Shown here: in pieces, positions 8,670 through 16,537 of the stretch
Layout of the letters: each line of letters starts with the position of its first letter
How positions within the stretch are numbered: position 1 is the stretch's first letter
DNA from: Oscillatoriales cyanobacterium
Lineage (GTDB): Bacteria > Cyanobacteriota > Cyanobacteriia > Cyanobacteriales > Microcoleaceae
DNA length: 64,000 bases
Direction of reading: 5' to 3'
NCBI GenBank assembly: GCA_004293365.1
Contig: RDYN01000058.1
Coordinates: 17,414 to 81,413, forward strand
The notes under the pieces: model-generated
Told to the model about the DNA's origin: nothing
What the model saw: only the letters and a program-made list of their open reading frames with translations
Database searches by the model: none
Position numbers and translations under genes: made by a program

Positions 8670-10394
8670 TTAGATGGAATCTGTAATAGACCCCGCATTT
8701 TCTAAGTGGATAGCATCGTGGCAGTGTAGGTGAACTAAGGTCTTGTTTGACCTTTTATTGTTGTTCCTATTACCGTCGATGTGATGAACCTCAATGTAAT
8801 CTTCAGTGGTGAAAAGTTGTTGACAGTGAGAGCATCGACCCTTCTGATTTTTCAACCCGAATCGAATGTCTTTAGGTGTTAATGGGTGGTCGCCTCGACG
8901 TGTAACCCAATATACCCAATCTCCGTCATAGGGGCTCCTAGTGCCTTGTACCTTAGTGTAGTGCTTATACTCAAACGAGTACAACATTTCTACTAAGTAA
9001 AGACGATCTCCCTCTTTCCATCCAAAGTTCCACGATGATTCCTTGCTTTTGAAGAATATTCGCGAGCAAATATATCCATCCCCTTTTTGAGAAAATTTCT
9101 TTCTCCCCCAGTTCAAGTAAACCTTATATAGGTTGTGTTGAACTTTGGAGAATACTTCGTGTGAATGACTTCCACTTTTGAAGTAATTTCCCCAGCCTCT
9201 AATGAACCAGTTGAGGCTTTCAATCATTCGAGTTGGCTCTTGGGATTGTCCTTTGTTTAGTAGGGCTTTCAGATGGGATTGAAATTCTTTTATGGATTTA
9301 TCTGAAGGTAGCACTTTCGTTACCATCTCCAAAGATTCGCCATTAGTCTTCTTTCCTGCCCTGTTTTTCCCTCTAGCAAAGGATTGGATATGGAATCCTA
9401 AGAAATTGAAACCCGGCTTTTCTCCTTCATATTCCTCTAATGTGTGGCATATTTTGGTCTTTTGCTCGTTTAGAGAAAGTCCTAGGTTTGCCATCCATTG
9501 TTTGGTCTTTTCAAGAGCTGCCTTGATTACTTCTTCCTCTTCGTGGATTATTACGAAGTCGTCGGCATATCTTATTACTCTCGCTTCACAATATTCCTTC
9601 ATTTTTCCTTTAGGTTGACCTATTCTTGTCTTCCTTGTGGGAAATTCGGAGGAGATATAGCTTTCAAAGCCATGTAGGGCAATGTTTGCTAATAGTGGAG
9701 ATATGACGGCGCCTTGTGGGGTTCCTGATACTGTCTTATGAAAAACATCGCCTACTAGGACGCCTGATTTGAGCCAAGCTCTTATCTGGGTTTCCATGTC
9801 TGGAAAAGTTTTCAGTTTTTGTATCAGAGCCTCGTGGTCAATATTATCGAAACATCCTTTTAAGTCTGCATCTATTAGATACTTGGGCTTTTTTCGGATG
9901 CTTAATTCGATTGCCTCTATGGCATCGTGGCAACTCCTACCTGGTCGAAATCCGTAAGAATTCGGTTCAAATAGTGCCTCCCATTCAGGCTCTAGAGCTA
10001 ACTTTGCTAATGCTTGTTTCGCTCTGTCTTCTATCGTGGGAATGCCTAGAGGACGTTTCTCCTTTTTGCCCGGTTTTGGAATTTCAACTCTTCTTAGAGG
10101 GGAGCTTTTACCGTCTAGTCGTAACTGTTCGGCTAGTATTACCCTTTGTTGAGGAGTCAGAGATTTAATCCCGTCAATTCCCGCCGTGCGTTTCCCTTTG
10201 TTTTCTTGTGTTACGCGACGAACTGCTACCAGTCTTGCGCTAAACGAAGAAATTAAGGTTTTTTGGAGTTTGACTACGAGTGGTTTATTTCCACTCTTGG
10301 ATGCTTCGTAAATCTTCGTCTGTAGCTTTATCACCCTTGTCTGGATTTCACTCCATTCAATAGATGACCATTCCGCTTCTAGAGCCTTGGACAT
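8670..10394 (-). CDS. ltrA: Group II intron reverse transcriptase/maturase with HNH endonuclease
   Basis: 574 residues. An N-terminal RVT_N-like region precedes reverse transcriptase blocks including IPKPGKKEKRPLGIPTIEDR, NSYGFRPGRSCHDAI, DADLKGCFDNIDH, GTPQGAVISPLLANI and the catalytic YADDF. A maturase (domain X) region follows with MIESLNWFIRGWGNYFKSGS. The C-terminal HNH nuclease shows CSHCQQLF and VHHIDGNRNNNKRSNKTLVH. No stop or frameshift interrupts it, so it could support splicing and retrohoming. It lies wholly inside the intron and is followed at once by domain V. The protein architecture resembles cyanobacterial chloroplast-like (CL) class introns. Confidence 0.95.
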   Translation of the reverse strand: MSKALEAEWSSIEWSEIQTRVIKLQTKIYEASKSGNKPLVVKLQKTLISSFSARLVAVRRVTQENKGKRTAGIDGIKSLTPQQRVILAEQLRLDGKSSPLRRVEIPKPGKKEKRPLGIPTIEDRAKQALAKLALEPEWEALFEPNSYGFRPGRSCHDAIEAIELSIRKKPKYLIDADLKGCFDNIDHEALIQKLKTFPDMETQIRAWLKSGVLVGDVFHKTVSGTPQGAVISPLLANIALHGFESYISSEFPTRKTRIGQPKGKMKEYCEARVIRYADDFVIIHEEEEVIKAALEKTKQWMANLGLSLNEQKTKICHTLEEYEGEKPGFNFLGFHIQSFARGKNRAGKKTNGESLEMVTKVLPSDKSIKEFQSHLKALLNKGQSQEPTRMIESLNWFIRGWGNYFKSGSHSHEVFSKVQHNLYKVYLNWGRKKFSQKGDGYICSRIFFKSKESSWNFGWKEGDRLYLVEMLYSFEYKHYTKVQGTRSPYDGDWVYWVTRRGDHPLTPKDIRFGLKNQKGRCSHCQQLFTTEDYIEVHHIDGNRNNNKRSNKTLVHLHCHDAIHLENAGSITDSI

Positions 10395-10971
10395 AGCCGA
10401 CCTACGTGATTTACATCTTTCTAACGTTCAATCTTTTGGCGTATCCCACACATTACATGGGGGCTTTTGCTTGAGATTGAATCCTTCACATCTTTGATTT
10501 ACCTAGCAGGTAATCCCTGTTAAGGGCTTATATCTTAGATGTTTCCCTCTTATCCTTATCGAGCATATATGACGATTTAGGTGCCTGCTTTCTCCAGATG
10601 GGATTTATTGGATCGTCTCTAGGGTACTCAAGACCTAGTTTCCTTCCCATGTGTCCTTTTGAACCCAGCGTGTCATTCCATTTTCGCTGGTGCGTCTGAC
10701 TGGAGTTGGTAATGCAGGTTCACTTTCGTTCACCTTGTCGTCTCCCTCCCCTAATTACTGTGTGTGGATTCACCTAGTAAATGGGTTTTACCTCTAGCTT
10801 ATAAATCCTGGGTGTTGCTAGTTCCCAGAACCGAGATATGGAGTCCCCAGACGAATATGGGGGATGGAATTGCACCATCATGCTCGATAGGCATCAAGTC
10901 GCACTGAGTTCGCTGCCTAAACCGCTCGGCCAACTGCCGTTAGATCGCTAAGCGCGATCGAACTGAAAAGT

Positions 10972-10977
10972 AGTATA
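10972..10977 (-). promoter_or_regulatory. Candidate -10 box of the interrupted tRNA
   Basis: TATACT on the minus strand, 33 bp upstream of tRNA position 1, with a weak TTAGCA about 18 bp further up. No experimental support. Confidence 0.4.
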
Positions 10978-11129
10978 ACATAATTTCCCAGTCCGTGCTA
11001 AAACTAGAGAACAAAAATCAAAATCTTTTAGATCTGCCGAACCCGCGATCGCCTGCATCACCTCTGTGCTGGAGTCGATCGACTGGAATTAGCAGTTTCT
11101 ATGATTTGGAATCAACTTATAGGCAATGG

Positions 11130-11300
11130 CAGTCAACAAGCCACCGTTAAATCGGAGTACCGACTATAACGGGGGCTTGAAAGATAGCCCTAGTTGACCA
11201 GACTCAGGCAGTAATGCCTGCGTTAGTGGCAAGGCGTTTAACTAATACGAGTGGGAAGTCCCGCACTCTATCCGTTTACAGGATGAGTGACGGGATGAAA
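11130..11300 (+). ncRNA. Candidate structured RNA, unit A (possible transposon-associated omega-RNA/HEARO type)
   Basis: Successive helices can be drawn by eye. AAGCC...GGCTT (11138-11178) is nested with CCGTTA/TAACGG and TCGG/CCGA. A GTAA-loop hairpin CAGGCA/TGCCTG follows. Then come TTAGT/ACTAA around GGCAAGGCG and a 35-nt hairpin at 11260-11294 (CCCGCACTC/GAGTG-CGGG, loop GTTTACA). The layout and the GGAAGTCCCGCACTC string remind me of RNAs made by IscB or IS605/TnpB elements, but no such protein gene is present and I cannot confirm the family. It could equally be another large non-coding RNA. Confidence 0.4.
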
Positions 11301-11578
11301 ACGAGCAGCAAACAAATTGAGCGATAGCGAATCCAAAGGCTAGACACCACCTATCAGTTTCTCACTGGTAGCCCCAAGATCCCTTTCTTGCCGTAAAAGA
11401 GCTGATGGATGGGTGAAAAAATCAACAATTCTACTCCTTGGGACACAGGGAGTCTGCCTCGAAGATAAGTAATTATCTTGCTAGTGAGTACCACCTTCGG
11501 GTGAGTAAAACCTACGGAGGGAGGATAAGACCAGCTTAGAGAGGGCTGCGAATAAGGCTCTCCCGTTGAAAGAGGAAG

Positions 11579-11613
11579 CCCGCACTCTATTTGTTTACAA
11601 AATGAGTGTCGGG
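11579..11613 (+). ncRNA. Second copy of the 35-nt hairpin (unit B)
   Basis: This hairpin has the same loop (GTTTACA) and outer stem (CCCGCACTC/GAGTG...CGGG) as 11260-11294. The inner stem changes from ATCC/GGAT to ATTT/AAAT, which keeps pairing. Such compensatory change suggests selection on RNA or single-strand DNA structure. It is followed by TATGTCAC. Confidence 0.5.
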
Positions 11614-11985
11614 TATGTCACGTTCTTACCTACGGATGCGTAGCTAGTCCGTAGCTCTAAAACTCTTAGGTTAAACAGTCATTTGGGAGACAGTGCCAAG
11701 GGAGAAAGTACCGACCACTAACTTTGTCGAAGCTAACATTACCGGAGCAATCCGAGAGGGAGCAATCCCCAAATTAAACGCCCCACTGAGGCGGGTAAGC
11801 GAAAGAACAATATCAGCAGCCTCTATCCTGTAATGTCAGCAGGTATGCCAGGGAGAATAACCACTTTTGAGGCGCAACGGTTTCCTTTTATGGAGATACA
11901 TAATGCAGTATAGACCCTGGCCTCCCTTTCCTCTCACCGCCAAGCCGAGTACAGCTATGGCGGGAGTCTCCAGGGAGGAAAAAAG

Positions 11986-12672
11986 GTGAATTCGACGGTA
12001 GTGCTGACTCTTATTCTGCTCGGTCTGATGTTTGGAGCAGGTGTGACGAGTTCTGTTTGGGGATTTACTATAGGTCGCGAAGCCTTGAAAGGAACGACTC
12101 AACCTGATGTTCGCCCCAGCAACAATGCTGGAAGCGGCAAGCAGGGAAGTGCGACTAGCAAAGACCAAGTGAGTATTTTGAAAGAAAAAGACATTCTCAA
12201 AACCGTCAAAGCGCGGGTAGAAGGTCGCGATCCTGACAAAAAAACAGCCGGGACAAATACTAAAGCAGACAAGGCAAGCCCTAAACCAGCCACAGCCAAA
12301 AAACCGGCTGCGGCCAATGCCAGCGCCAAGTTTCCTTTGAACAGTCGCGACGGGGGAGTAACTCTGGAAGTGAGCGCCGCCAGCCAGCGCAGCAACTCGA
12401 TGTTGCTAGACGTGAGCATGAAAAACGAAGGTTCCCAAGCTGTGAGGTTTCTCTACAGTTTCTTGAACGTCACTGACAATCAAGGGCGAGCACTTTCGGC
12501 GACTGCTGAGGATTTGCCGGCGGAACTTCCCCCCAACGGGCAGGTGTATTACGGTACGGTGAGTATTCCTACAGCTTTGCTGGAAAATGCTAAGGAAATT
12601 TCGCTGACGCTGACAGATTATCCAGGCCAAAAACTCCAGTTGCAAATATCTGGCATTCCAGTGGCAAAGTAA
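11986..12672 (+). CDS. Membrane-anchored conserved hypothetical protein
   Basis: 228 residues starting at GTG, with GGGAGG a few bases upstream. Residues 1-28 form one hydrophobic helix, either an uncleaved signal or a membrane anchor. Residues 35-115 are a Lys/Ala/Pro-rich, probably disordered linker. The C-terminal 110 residues look like an all-beta, immunoglobulin-like domain (VTLEVSAASQRSNSMLLDVS ... LTLTDYPGQKLQLQISG). I do not recognise a named family; DUF4352-like folds are similar. Location is probably periplasmic, tethered to the membrane. The next gene is downstream in the same direction after 165 bp. Confidence 0.7.
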   Translation: MNSTVVLTLILLGLMFGAGVTSSVWGFTIGREALKGTTQPDVRPSNNAGSGKQGSATSKDQVSILKEKDILKTVKARVEGRDPDKKTAGTNTKADKASPKPATAKKPAAANASAKFPLNSRDGGVTLEVSAASQRSNSMLLDVSMKNEGSQAVRFLYSFLNVTDNQGRALSATAEDLPAELPPNGQVYYGTVSIPTALLENAKEISLTLTDYPGQKLQLQISGIPVAK

Positions 12673-12837
12673 TAGCATTGGCGATTGGCGATTGGCGATT
12701 GGGAATGACTGATGAATGAAGTGTTTGGAGCAGGGGCTTACAGTTGCATTCTTTTGGAAAATGGTATAAGACAAAAGGAGACAAAACCTCCAGACTGATT
12801 CTCAGGTTCGATCGAGAAAGTTGTTCTAGGGAGAATT

Positions 12838-14316
12838 GTGTCACTTTTAGGGGCTAGAGTTCAGGAGATAGCTGATTTACCTGCGATGAGTTGGGCAGAG
12901 GTGCTGTCGCGGTTGCTGTCAGTGCTGCTGCTGATTGCGATCAATGCTTTTTTCGTGACGGCTGAGTTTTCGATGGTGACGGTACGCCGATCGCGCATCA
13001 ATCAATTAGTCGAGGCCGGCGATGTTCCGGCGATCACTGTTCAATCTTTGATACACAGTATCGAGCGATTGCTCTCGACAATGCAGTTGGGGATCACTCT
13101 TTCTAGTTTAGCTCTCGGCTGGATTGGAGAAGATACGATCGCCGTACTGATCCGAATGTCGATCGGCTATTTGCCGCTGCCAATTTATCTCAAATCGGCG
13201 ATCGCCCATTCTGCCAGCATCTCAATAGTAACTTTTTTCCTGCTAGCTTACCTGCAAATTGTACTCGGCGAAATCCTGCCCAAATCTGTAGCCTTAGTTT
13301 ATTCCGAACAGCTAGCCAGAAGTTTAGGGCCTCCGAGTTTATTGATTTCCCGCTTGTTCAATCCCTTTGTGTCGTTTCTCAATCAATCCACGCGATCGCT
13401 ATTGCAGCTTGCGGGAATCGAATACGAGCGCACGCACCAGCCAGTGACGCCCCAAGAACTGCAATTAATTATAGCGACTTCCAGCGAATCAAGCGGGTTG
13501 GAAGCAGAAGAGCGAGAATTGCTCAACAACGTGTTTGAATTTGGCGAAGTTTGCGTAGAAGAAGTGATGGTGCCAAGGCCCAGCATTGTGGCACTTCCTA
13601 AGACGGCTACCTTTCAAAATTTGCTGGACGAAATGGCGATTTCCAACCATTCCCGCTATCCTGTCACGGGAGATTCTTTAGACGATATTATCGGGATTAT
13701 TGGCTTCAAACAACTGGCGAAACCCTTAGCTGAAGGTTTGCTATCTCCCGACACGCCGATCGTAACTTGGATTAGTGCGGTGAGATTTGTGCCGGAAATG
13801 ATGCTGCTGGGGGAATTACTGCCTTTGATGCAGGGTTCGTCGGAAGAAATTGCGATCGTCGTCGATGAATTTGGTGGCATTTCCGGGTTGGTGACGCTGA
13901 GGGATTTGATCGCTGAAATTATCGGCCGCACTTACGAATCGCCCGATAACAAAGAGATTGCTTTGCAAGTATTGGACGATCGCACTTTTTTAGCGCAAGC
14001 ACAGTTAAATGTAGATGATGTCAATCAAATATTAAATTTGGACTTGCAGGTGACAGACGAATATCAAACTCTCGGAGGTTTTCTGAGTTATCAGTTGCAA
14101 AGAATGCCGGCTGTCGGGGAAGTTTGGCGCTGCGAAAATGCGGAACTTACGGTGGTTTCTGCGTGCGGGCCCAGGTTGGATCAAATTCAAATTCAGTTGC
14201 TGGATGGGGCGGCGCGCGATCGAGTTTTGGGTGAAGTTGCAGCGGCGGGCGGGGAAGTTGGGGGAAAAGGGCGATCGAATAGCGGATTGAAGGGTGCCGC
14301 GAAGTTTTCTAGTTAG
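12838..14316 (+). CDS. CNNM/CorC-like hemolysin-family membrane protein
   Basis: 492 residues with a GTG start. It has an N-terminal DUF21 transmembrane domain (about 15-205, including TAEFSMVTVRRSRINQLVE and LSTMQLGITLSSLALGWIGE). Two CBS domains follow (about 235-350; EVMVPRPSIVALP, VDEFGGISGLVTLRDLIAEI), then a CorC/HlyC-type C-terminal domain (EYQTLGGFLSYQLQRMPAVG). These proteins are linked to Mg2+/Co2+ efflux or homeostasis, and the old name hemolysin is misleading. The Gly-rich tail after residue 460 is probably disordered. Confidence 0.9.
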   Translation: MSLLGARVQEIADLPAMSWAEVLSRLLSVLLLIAINAFFVTAEFSMVTVRRSRINQLVEAGDVPAITVQSLIHSIERLLSTMQLGITLSSLALGWIGEDTIAVLIRMSIGYLPLPIYLKSAIAHSASISIVTFFLLAYLQIVLGEILPKSVALVYSEQLARSLGPPSLLISRLFNPFVSFLNQSTRSLLQLAGIEYERTHQPVTPQELQLIIATSSESSGLEAEERELLNNVFEFGEVCVEEVMVPRPSIVALPKTATFQNLLDEMAISNHSRYPVTGDSLDDIIGIIGFKQLAKPLAEGLLSPDTPIVTWISAVRFVPEMMLLGELLPLMQGSSEEIAIVVDEFGGISGLVTLRDLIAEIIGRTYESPDNKEIALQVLDDRTFLAQAQLNVDDVNQILNLDLQVTDEYQTLGGFLSYQLQRMPAVGEVWRCENAELTVVSACGPRLDQIQIQLLDGAARDRVLGEVAAAGGEVGGKGRSNSGLKGAAKFSS

Positions 14317-14414
14317 GATGGTGATGGGGAGGGCGATCGAAATAGCGCAACTCTTTACTTAAAAGAAATTATCTCCGAAGTGTTTAAGTCGATCGCCCTC
14401 GATTTTGTGAGAGT

Positions 14415-14591
14415 TTAGAAGTCACTATTTTCGTTCTGCGTCGAAGGCAAAAAACAAGAACTGTATAAATTCATCGCTACACCCACAACACCACCATATA
14501 GGCGTTTGCCACCTCTTAGTGCGGCTTCGTCTGCAGCTCGATACAGAGTGGAATAATCTACACCATGTTCCGGATAGAAAGCTACCCCACA
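14415..14591 (-). pseudogene. C-terminal fragment of a GGDEF-domain gene
   Basis: The minus strand reads GVAFYPEHGVDYSTLYRAAD, then EAALRGGKRLYGG and a short tail to TAA at 14417-14415. This is the end of a diguanylate cyclase domain (SIGVA... through AD.AL...GGKR). It has no start and begins exactly at the edge of the repeat at 14593. The missing front is supplied, residue for residue, by the fragment at 48823-49245. Confidence 0.75.
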
Positions 14592-14592
14592 A

Positions 14593-14742
14593 GGGGCGGG
14601 TTCGCCAAGGTATTTGAAAAAAACAATAAATCCTATAAACCCGCCCCGGCATTATCGTGGAGGGGGCGGGTTCGCCAAGGTATTTGAAAAGCGGGTTTAT
14701 GAATCTGTTTGTCCTAGTTGAAATCATTGGTGAACCCGCCCC
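14593..14742. repeat. GGGGCGGG-bordered mobile-like repeat, copy 1
   Basis: GGGGCGGGTT at 14593 and AACCCGCCCC at 14742 form inverted ends. The inside holds the shared core TTCGCCAAGGTATTTGAAAA, the AATAAATCCTATAAACCCGC segment and CCGGCATTATCGTGGA, and the core is partly duplicated. It is the reverse complement of the repeat at 49250-49382. There is no coding capacity, so it is MITE-like. Confidence 0.8.
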
Positions 14743-14804
14743 TACAAGATTTTTGGATGTTTTTTATGAAGCGCTCCCTCACCATAAATAACAATGTATG
14801 ACAT

Positions 14805-14838
14805 TGCCGTGTCCACAATCCCCGCACCGGACACGGCA
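14805..14838. terminator. Hairpin downstream of the ABC ATPase gene
   Basis: TGCCGTGTCC at 14805-14814 pairs with GGACACGGCA at 14829-14838. It lies 17 bp past the stop of the minus-strand ABC gene. It lacks a clear T-run, so a terminator role is only possible. Confidence 0.4.
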
Positions 14839-14854
14839 CTGCCGTTTCCCTACT

Positions 14855-15844
14855 TCAACTGCTCGAATAAATCCCTCTTTCTTGCAATTGCTGCATAAAA
14901 AACTCTTCCAAAGAAGGCTTAGCCAAATTCATCCCAATTAGCTGCCCTCCACTCATGCTCAGACTAGAAATAAACTCCTTCGGACTGCCCTGCAAATGAC
15001 CGTACCACAAATCATTATCAACTTCCATATCCGGTATCCATTTTTGCAGGATATTCAAATGACCGCCCTTACCTTGAACTCGGTAAGTTTTTGTATTGCC
15101 CAAGAGTTCGTCGATCGCACCAGCACAGATTAACTCACCCCGGGCCAAAATTGCCACCCGATCGCAAATCTTCTCCACATCCGACAGTACGTGCGAATTA
15201 AAAAAAATCGTTTTTCCTTGATTTTTCAGCGATAAAATTATCTCCCGCATCTGATAGCGCCCCATCGGATCTAAACCCGACATCGGCTCATCTAAAAATA
15301 CCACATCGGGATTGTTAATCAAAGCTTGAGCCATGCCGATCCGTTGCAGCATTCCCTTAGAATACTGGCGCAACTGTTTTTTAATTGCCGCCGATTGAGA
15401 TAGCCCGACTAAATCTAGCAAATGCGGAATTCGCTGCCGCTGAATCGAGGCGGGAATTTCAAACAAGCCCGCCGCAAATTGCAAGAATTCCCAGCCCGTG
15501 AGATAATCGTAAAAGTAGGGATTTTCTGGCAAGTAGCCGACTCGCCTCTTCACAGCGCGATCGCCCAAAGGCCTCCCCAACAACAGCGCACTGCCAGAAG
15601 TCGGCCGCACTATCCCCAGCAAAGTCTTCAGCAGCGTAGTTTTCCCCGCTCCATTCTGTCCTAACAGCCCGAAAGTTTCCCCCTCACAAACAGTCAGAGT
15701 GCAACTTTTGAGCGATTCAATCTTTTCGTTCATCCAGAAGCCTGTACGGTAAAACTTCCCCAAATTAAATGTTTCCACGACAGGGGTAGCTCCGGGTCTC
15801 TCGGTGGGAGTTGGCGCATCTATAACAGGTTCCATTTTCGTCAT
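14855..15844 (-). CDS. ABC transporter ATP-binding protein
   Basis: About 329 residues. Walker A is GLLGQNGAGKTTLLKTLLG, the signature is QYSKGMLQRIGMAQAL and Walker B is DVVFLDEPMSGLDP, followed by the H-loop FNSHVLSDVEKICDR. A C-terminal DUF4162-like domain follows the ATPase. These features place it with the ABC-2 exporter ATPases (CcmA/NatA type). No permease gene is adjacent, so its membrane partner is encoded elsewhere. I chose the ATG at 15844 (MTKMEPVID). A GTG at 15859 would add five residues. Confidence 0.9.
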   Translation of the reverse strand: MTKMEPVIDAPTPTERPGATPVVETFNLGKFYRTGFWMNEKIESLKSCTLTVCEGETFGLLGQNGAGKTTLLKTLLGIVRPTSGSALLLGRPLGDRAVKRRVGYLPENPYFYDYLTGWEFLQFAAGLFEIPASIQRQRIPHLLDLVGLSQSAAIKKQLRQYSKGMLQRIGMAQALINNPDVVFLDEPMSGLDPMGRYQMREIILSLKNQGKTIFFNSHVLSDVEKICDRVAILARGELICAGAIDELLGNTKTYRVQGKGGHLNILQKWIPDMEVDNDLWYGHLQGSPKEFISSLSMSGGQLIGMNLAKPSLEEFFMQQLQERGIYSSS

Positions 15845-15889
15845 ATAAATAAGTAGCACCTGATTATATTCTAATACGCTTGGGTTAAG

Positions 15890-15926
15890 TCCGATCCCCC
15901 CTAGCCCCCCTTGAGAAAGGGGGGGA
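15890..15926. repeat. C-rich dispersed repeat (CCCCCCTAGCCCCCCTT type)
   Basis: GATCCCCCCTAGCCCCCCTT followed by AAGGGGGGG, a short self-complementary repeat. Relatives occur at 28858-28976 and, inside a gene, at 50641-50706. Confidence 0.75.
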
Positions 15927-16095
15927 CAAGAGTATTCTCAAAGTGGGTCTTCGATCGGGGGATGCTGCAAGGGATTTCCGGGCAATAAACAGTCTTATCT
16001 GAAGCGTACTGGATTATATTCTATTGCATAAGTTTAGTCATAATTGCTCTTTTTAATGTTAAACTAAGATTAGCTGCACTTAAAATTTTGTGAAT

Positions 16096-16284
16096 ATGGA
16101 ACGTTCAAAAATTATTGCTATTATCACCGGCGCGATTTCTCTAATTTTAGCAGTGGCTTACCTGCTGCTCGTCACAGTCTTGGACTTCCGAGGCGAAATG
16201 CTGCCCGCACCTCAAAGTCAGTTGCCAGTCTCGCTGCCACTTCAGCAATTAGCCACTGCTAACCCGACTTTGCGAGTACATTAG
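16096..16284 (+). CDS. Small single-helix membrane protein
   Basis: 62 residues. A charged start MERSKII precedes one membrane helix (AIITGAISLILAVAYLLLV) and then a Pro/Gln-rich tail with LDFRGEMLPAP. It looks like a conserved small cyanobacterial protein of unknown role. ATG at 16096 is preferred; GTG at 16090 is possible. A heptamer array begins right at its stop codon. Confidence 0.65.
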   Translation: MERSKIIAIITGAISLILAVAYLLLVTVLDFRGEMLPAPQSQLPVSLPLQQLATANPTLRVH

Positions 16285-16410
16285 TTATTGGTTATTGGTT
16301 ATTGGTTATTGGTTATTGGTTATTGGTTATTGGTTATTGGTTATTAATCATTGCAATAACAACTAACAACTAACAACTAACAACTAACAACCAACAACCA
16401 ACAACTACCA
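16283..16410. repeat. Heptamer arrays TTATTGG and AACAACT
   Basis: About nine TTATTGG-type units (16283-16345) are followed by CAACTAA/CAACCAA units to about 16410. Both have a 7-bp period. Confidence 0.85.
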
Positions 16411-16537
16411 ACTATAGCGGTTCTCAAGCATAGTGAGGTATGCTTGCGTGCCCACGGAGGCCTAGGCCCACGGAGCCCACGGAGCCCTAGGCCCTAGGCC
16501 CAGTCGTCCGCGAATATGAGAGCTTGAAAAGCTATAA

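Larger units (their letters stand above)
8592..10904 (-). mobile_element. Complete group II intron inside the tRNA gene
   Basis: 2,313 nt read on the minus strand. It begins GTGCGAC, the group II 5' consensus, at 10904. About 510 nt of RNA domains precede an intron-encoded protein in domain IV. Domain V follows directly after the stop codon (8666-8632; AGCCGG...CGAAAGG...CCGGTT). Domain VI is a stem GCCGAGTATAG/CTATGCTTAGGC with a candidate branch A, and the intron ends AAC at 8592. A possible EBS1 (TGAGT, 10630-10626) could pair with exon-1 end ACTCA. All parts needed for splicing and mobility appear intact. Confidence 0.9.
8554..10939 (-). tRNA. tRNA with CAT anticodon, probably tRNA-Ile(CAU), split by a group II intron
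   Basis: Exon 1 is 10939-10905 (35 nt) and exon 2 is 8591-8554 (38 nt). Joined they give a 73-nt cloverleaf without encoded CCA. The acceptor CGGCAGT pairs fully with ACTGCCG. The D arm is GCC/GGC. The anticodon stem GCGAA pairs with TTCGC around loop CTCATAA. The variable loop is CTCAG, and the T stem GCAGG/CCTGC closes loop TTCAACT. The anticodon is CAT, and the intron sits between its second and third bases. The anticodon stem lacks the three G-C pairs of initiators. The D arm and anticodon loop resemble chloroplast trnI-CAU, so I favour the lysidine-modified Ile tRNA over elongator Met. A -10-like TATACT lies at 10977-10972. Confidence 0.85.
10940..11985. other. Long non-coding stretch with RNA-like structure
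   Basis: About 1 kb without a believable gene. Positions 10961-10980 hold the likely tRNA promoter on the minus strand. From about 11130 to 11850 the plus strand is dense in inverted repeats and contains a 35-bp hairpin twice. The last 70 bp (11912-11978) hold CCTGG/CCAGG and CCTCCC/GGGAGG complementary segments next to the start of the following gene. Confidence 0.6.
14317..14854. other. Repeat-filled spacer with a gene fragment
   Basis: It contains a GGDEF gene fragment, a GGGGCGGG-bordered repeat and a hairpin, each listed separately. No complete gene is present. Confidence 0.75.

Noticed and set aside
11836..12168. 110-codon minus-strand frame overlapping 11986-12672
   Set aside because: It runs opposite a better plus-strand gene with a ribosome site. 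The peptide is low in resemblance to anything.
14425..14727. 100-codon minus-strand frame
   Set aside because: It is out of frame with the GGDEF remnant and crosses the repeat. It has no resemblance to a protein family.
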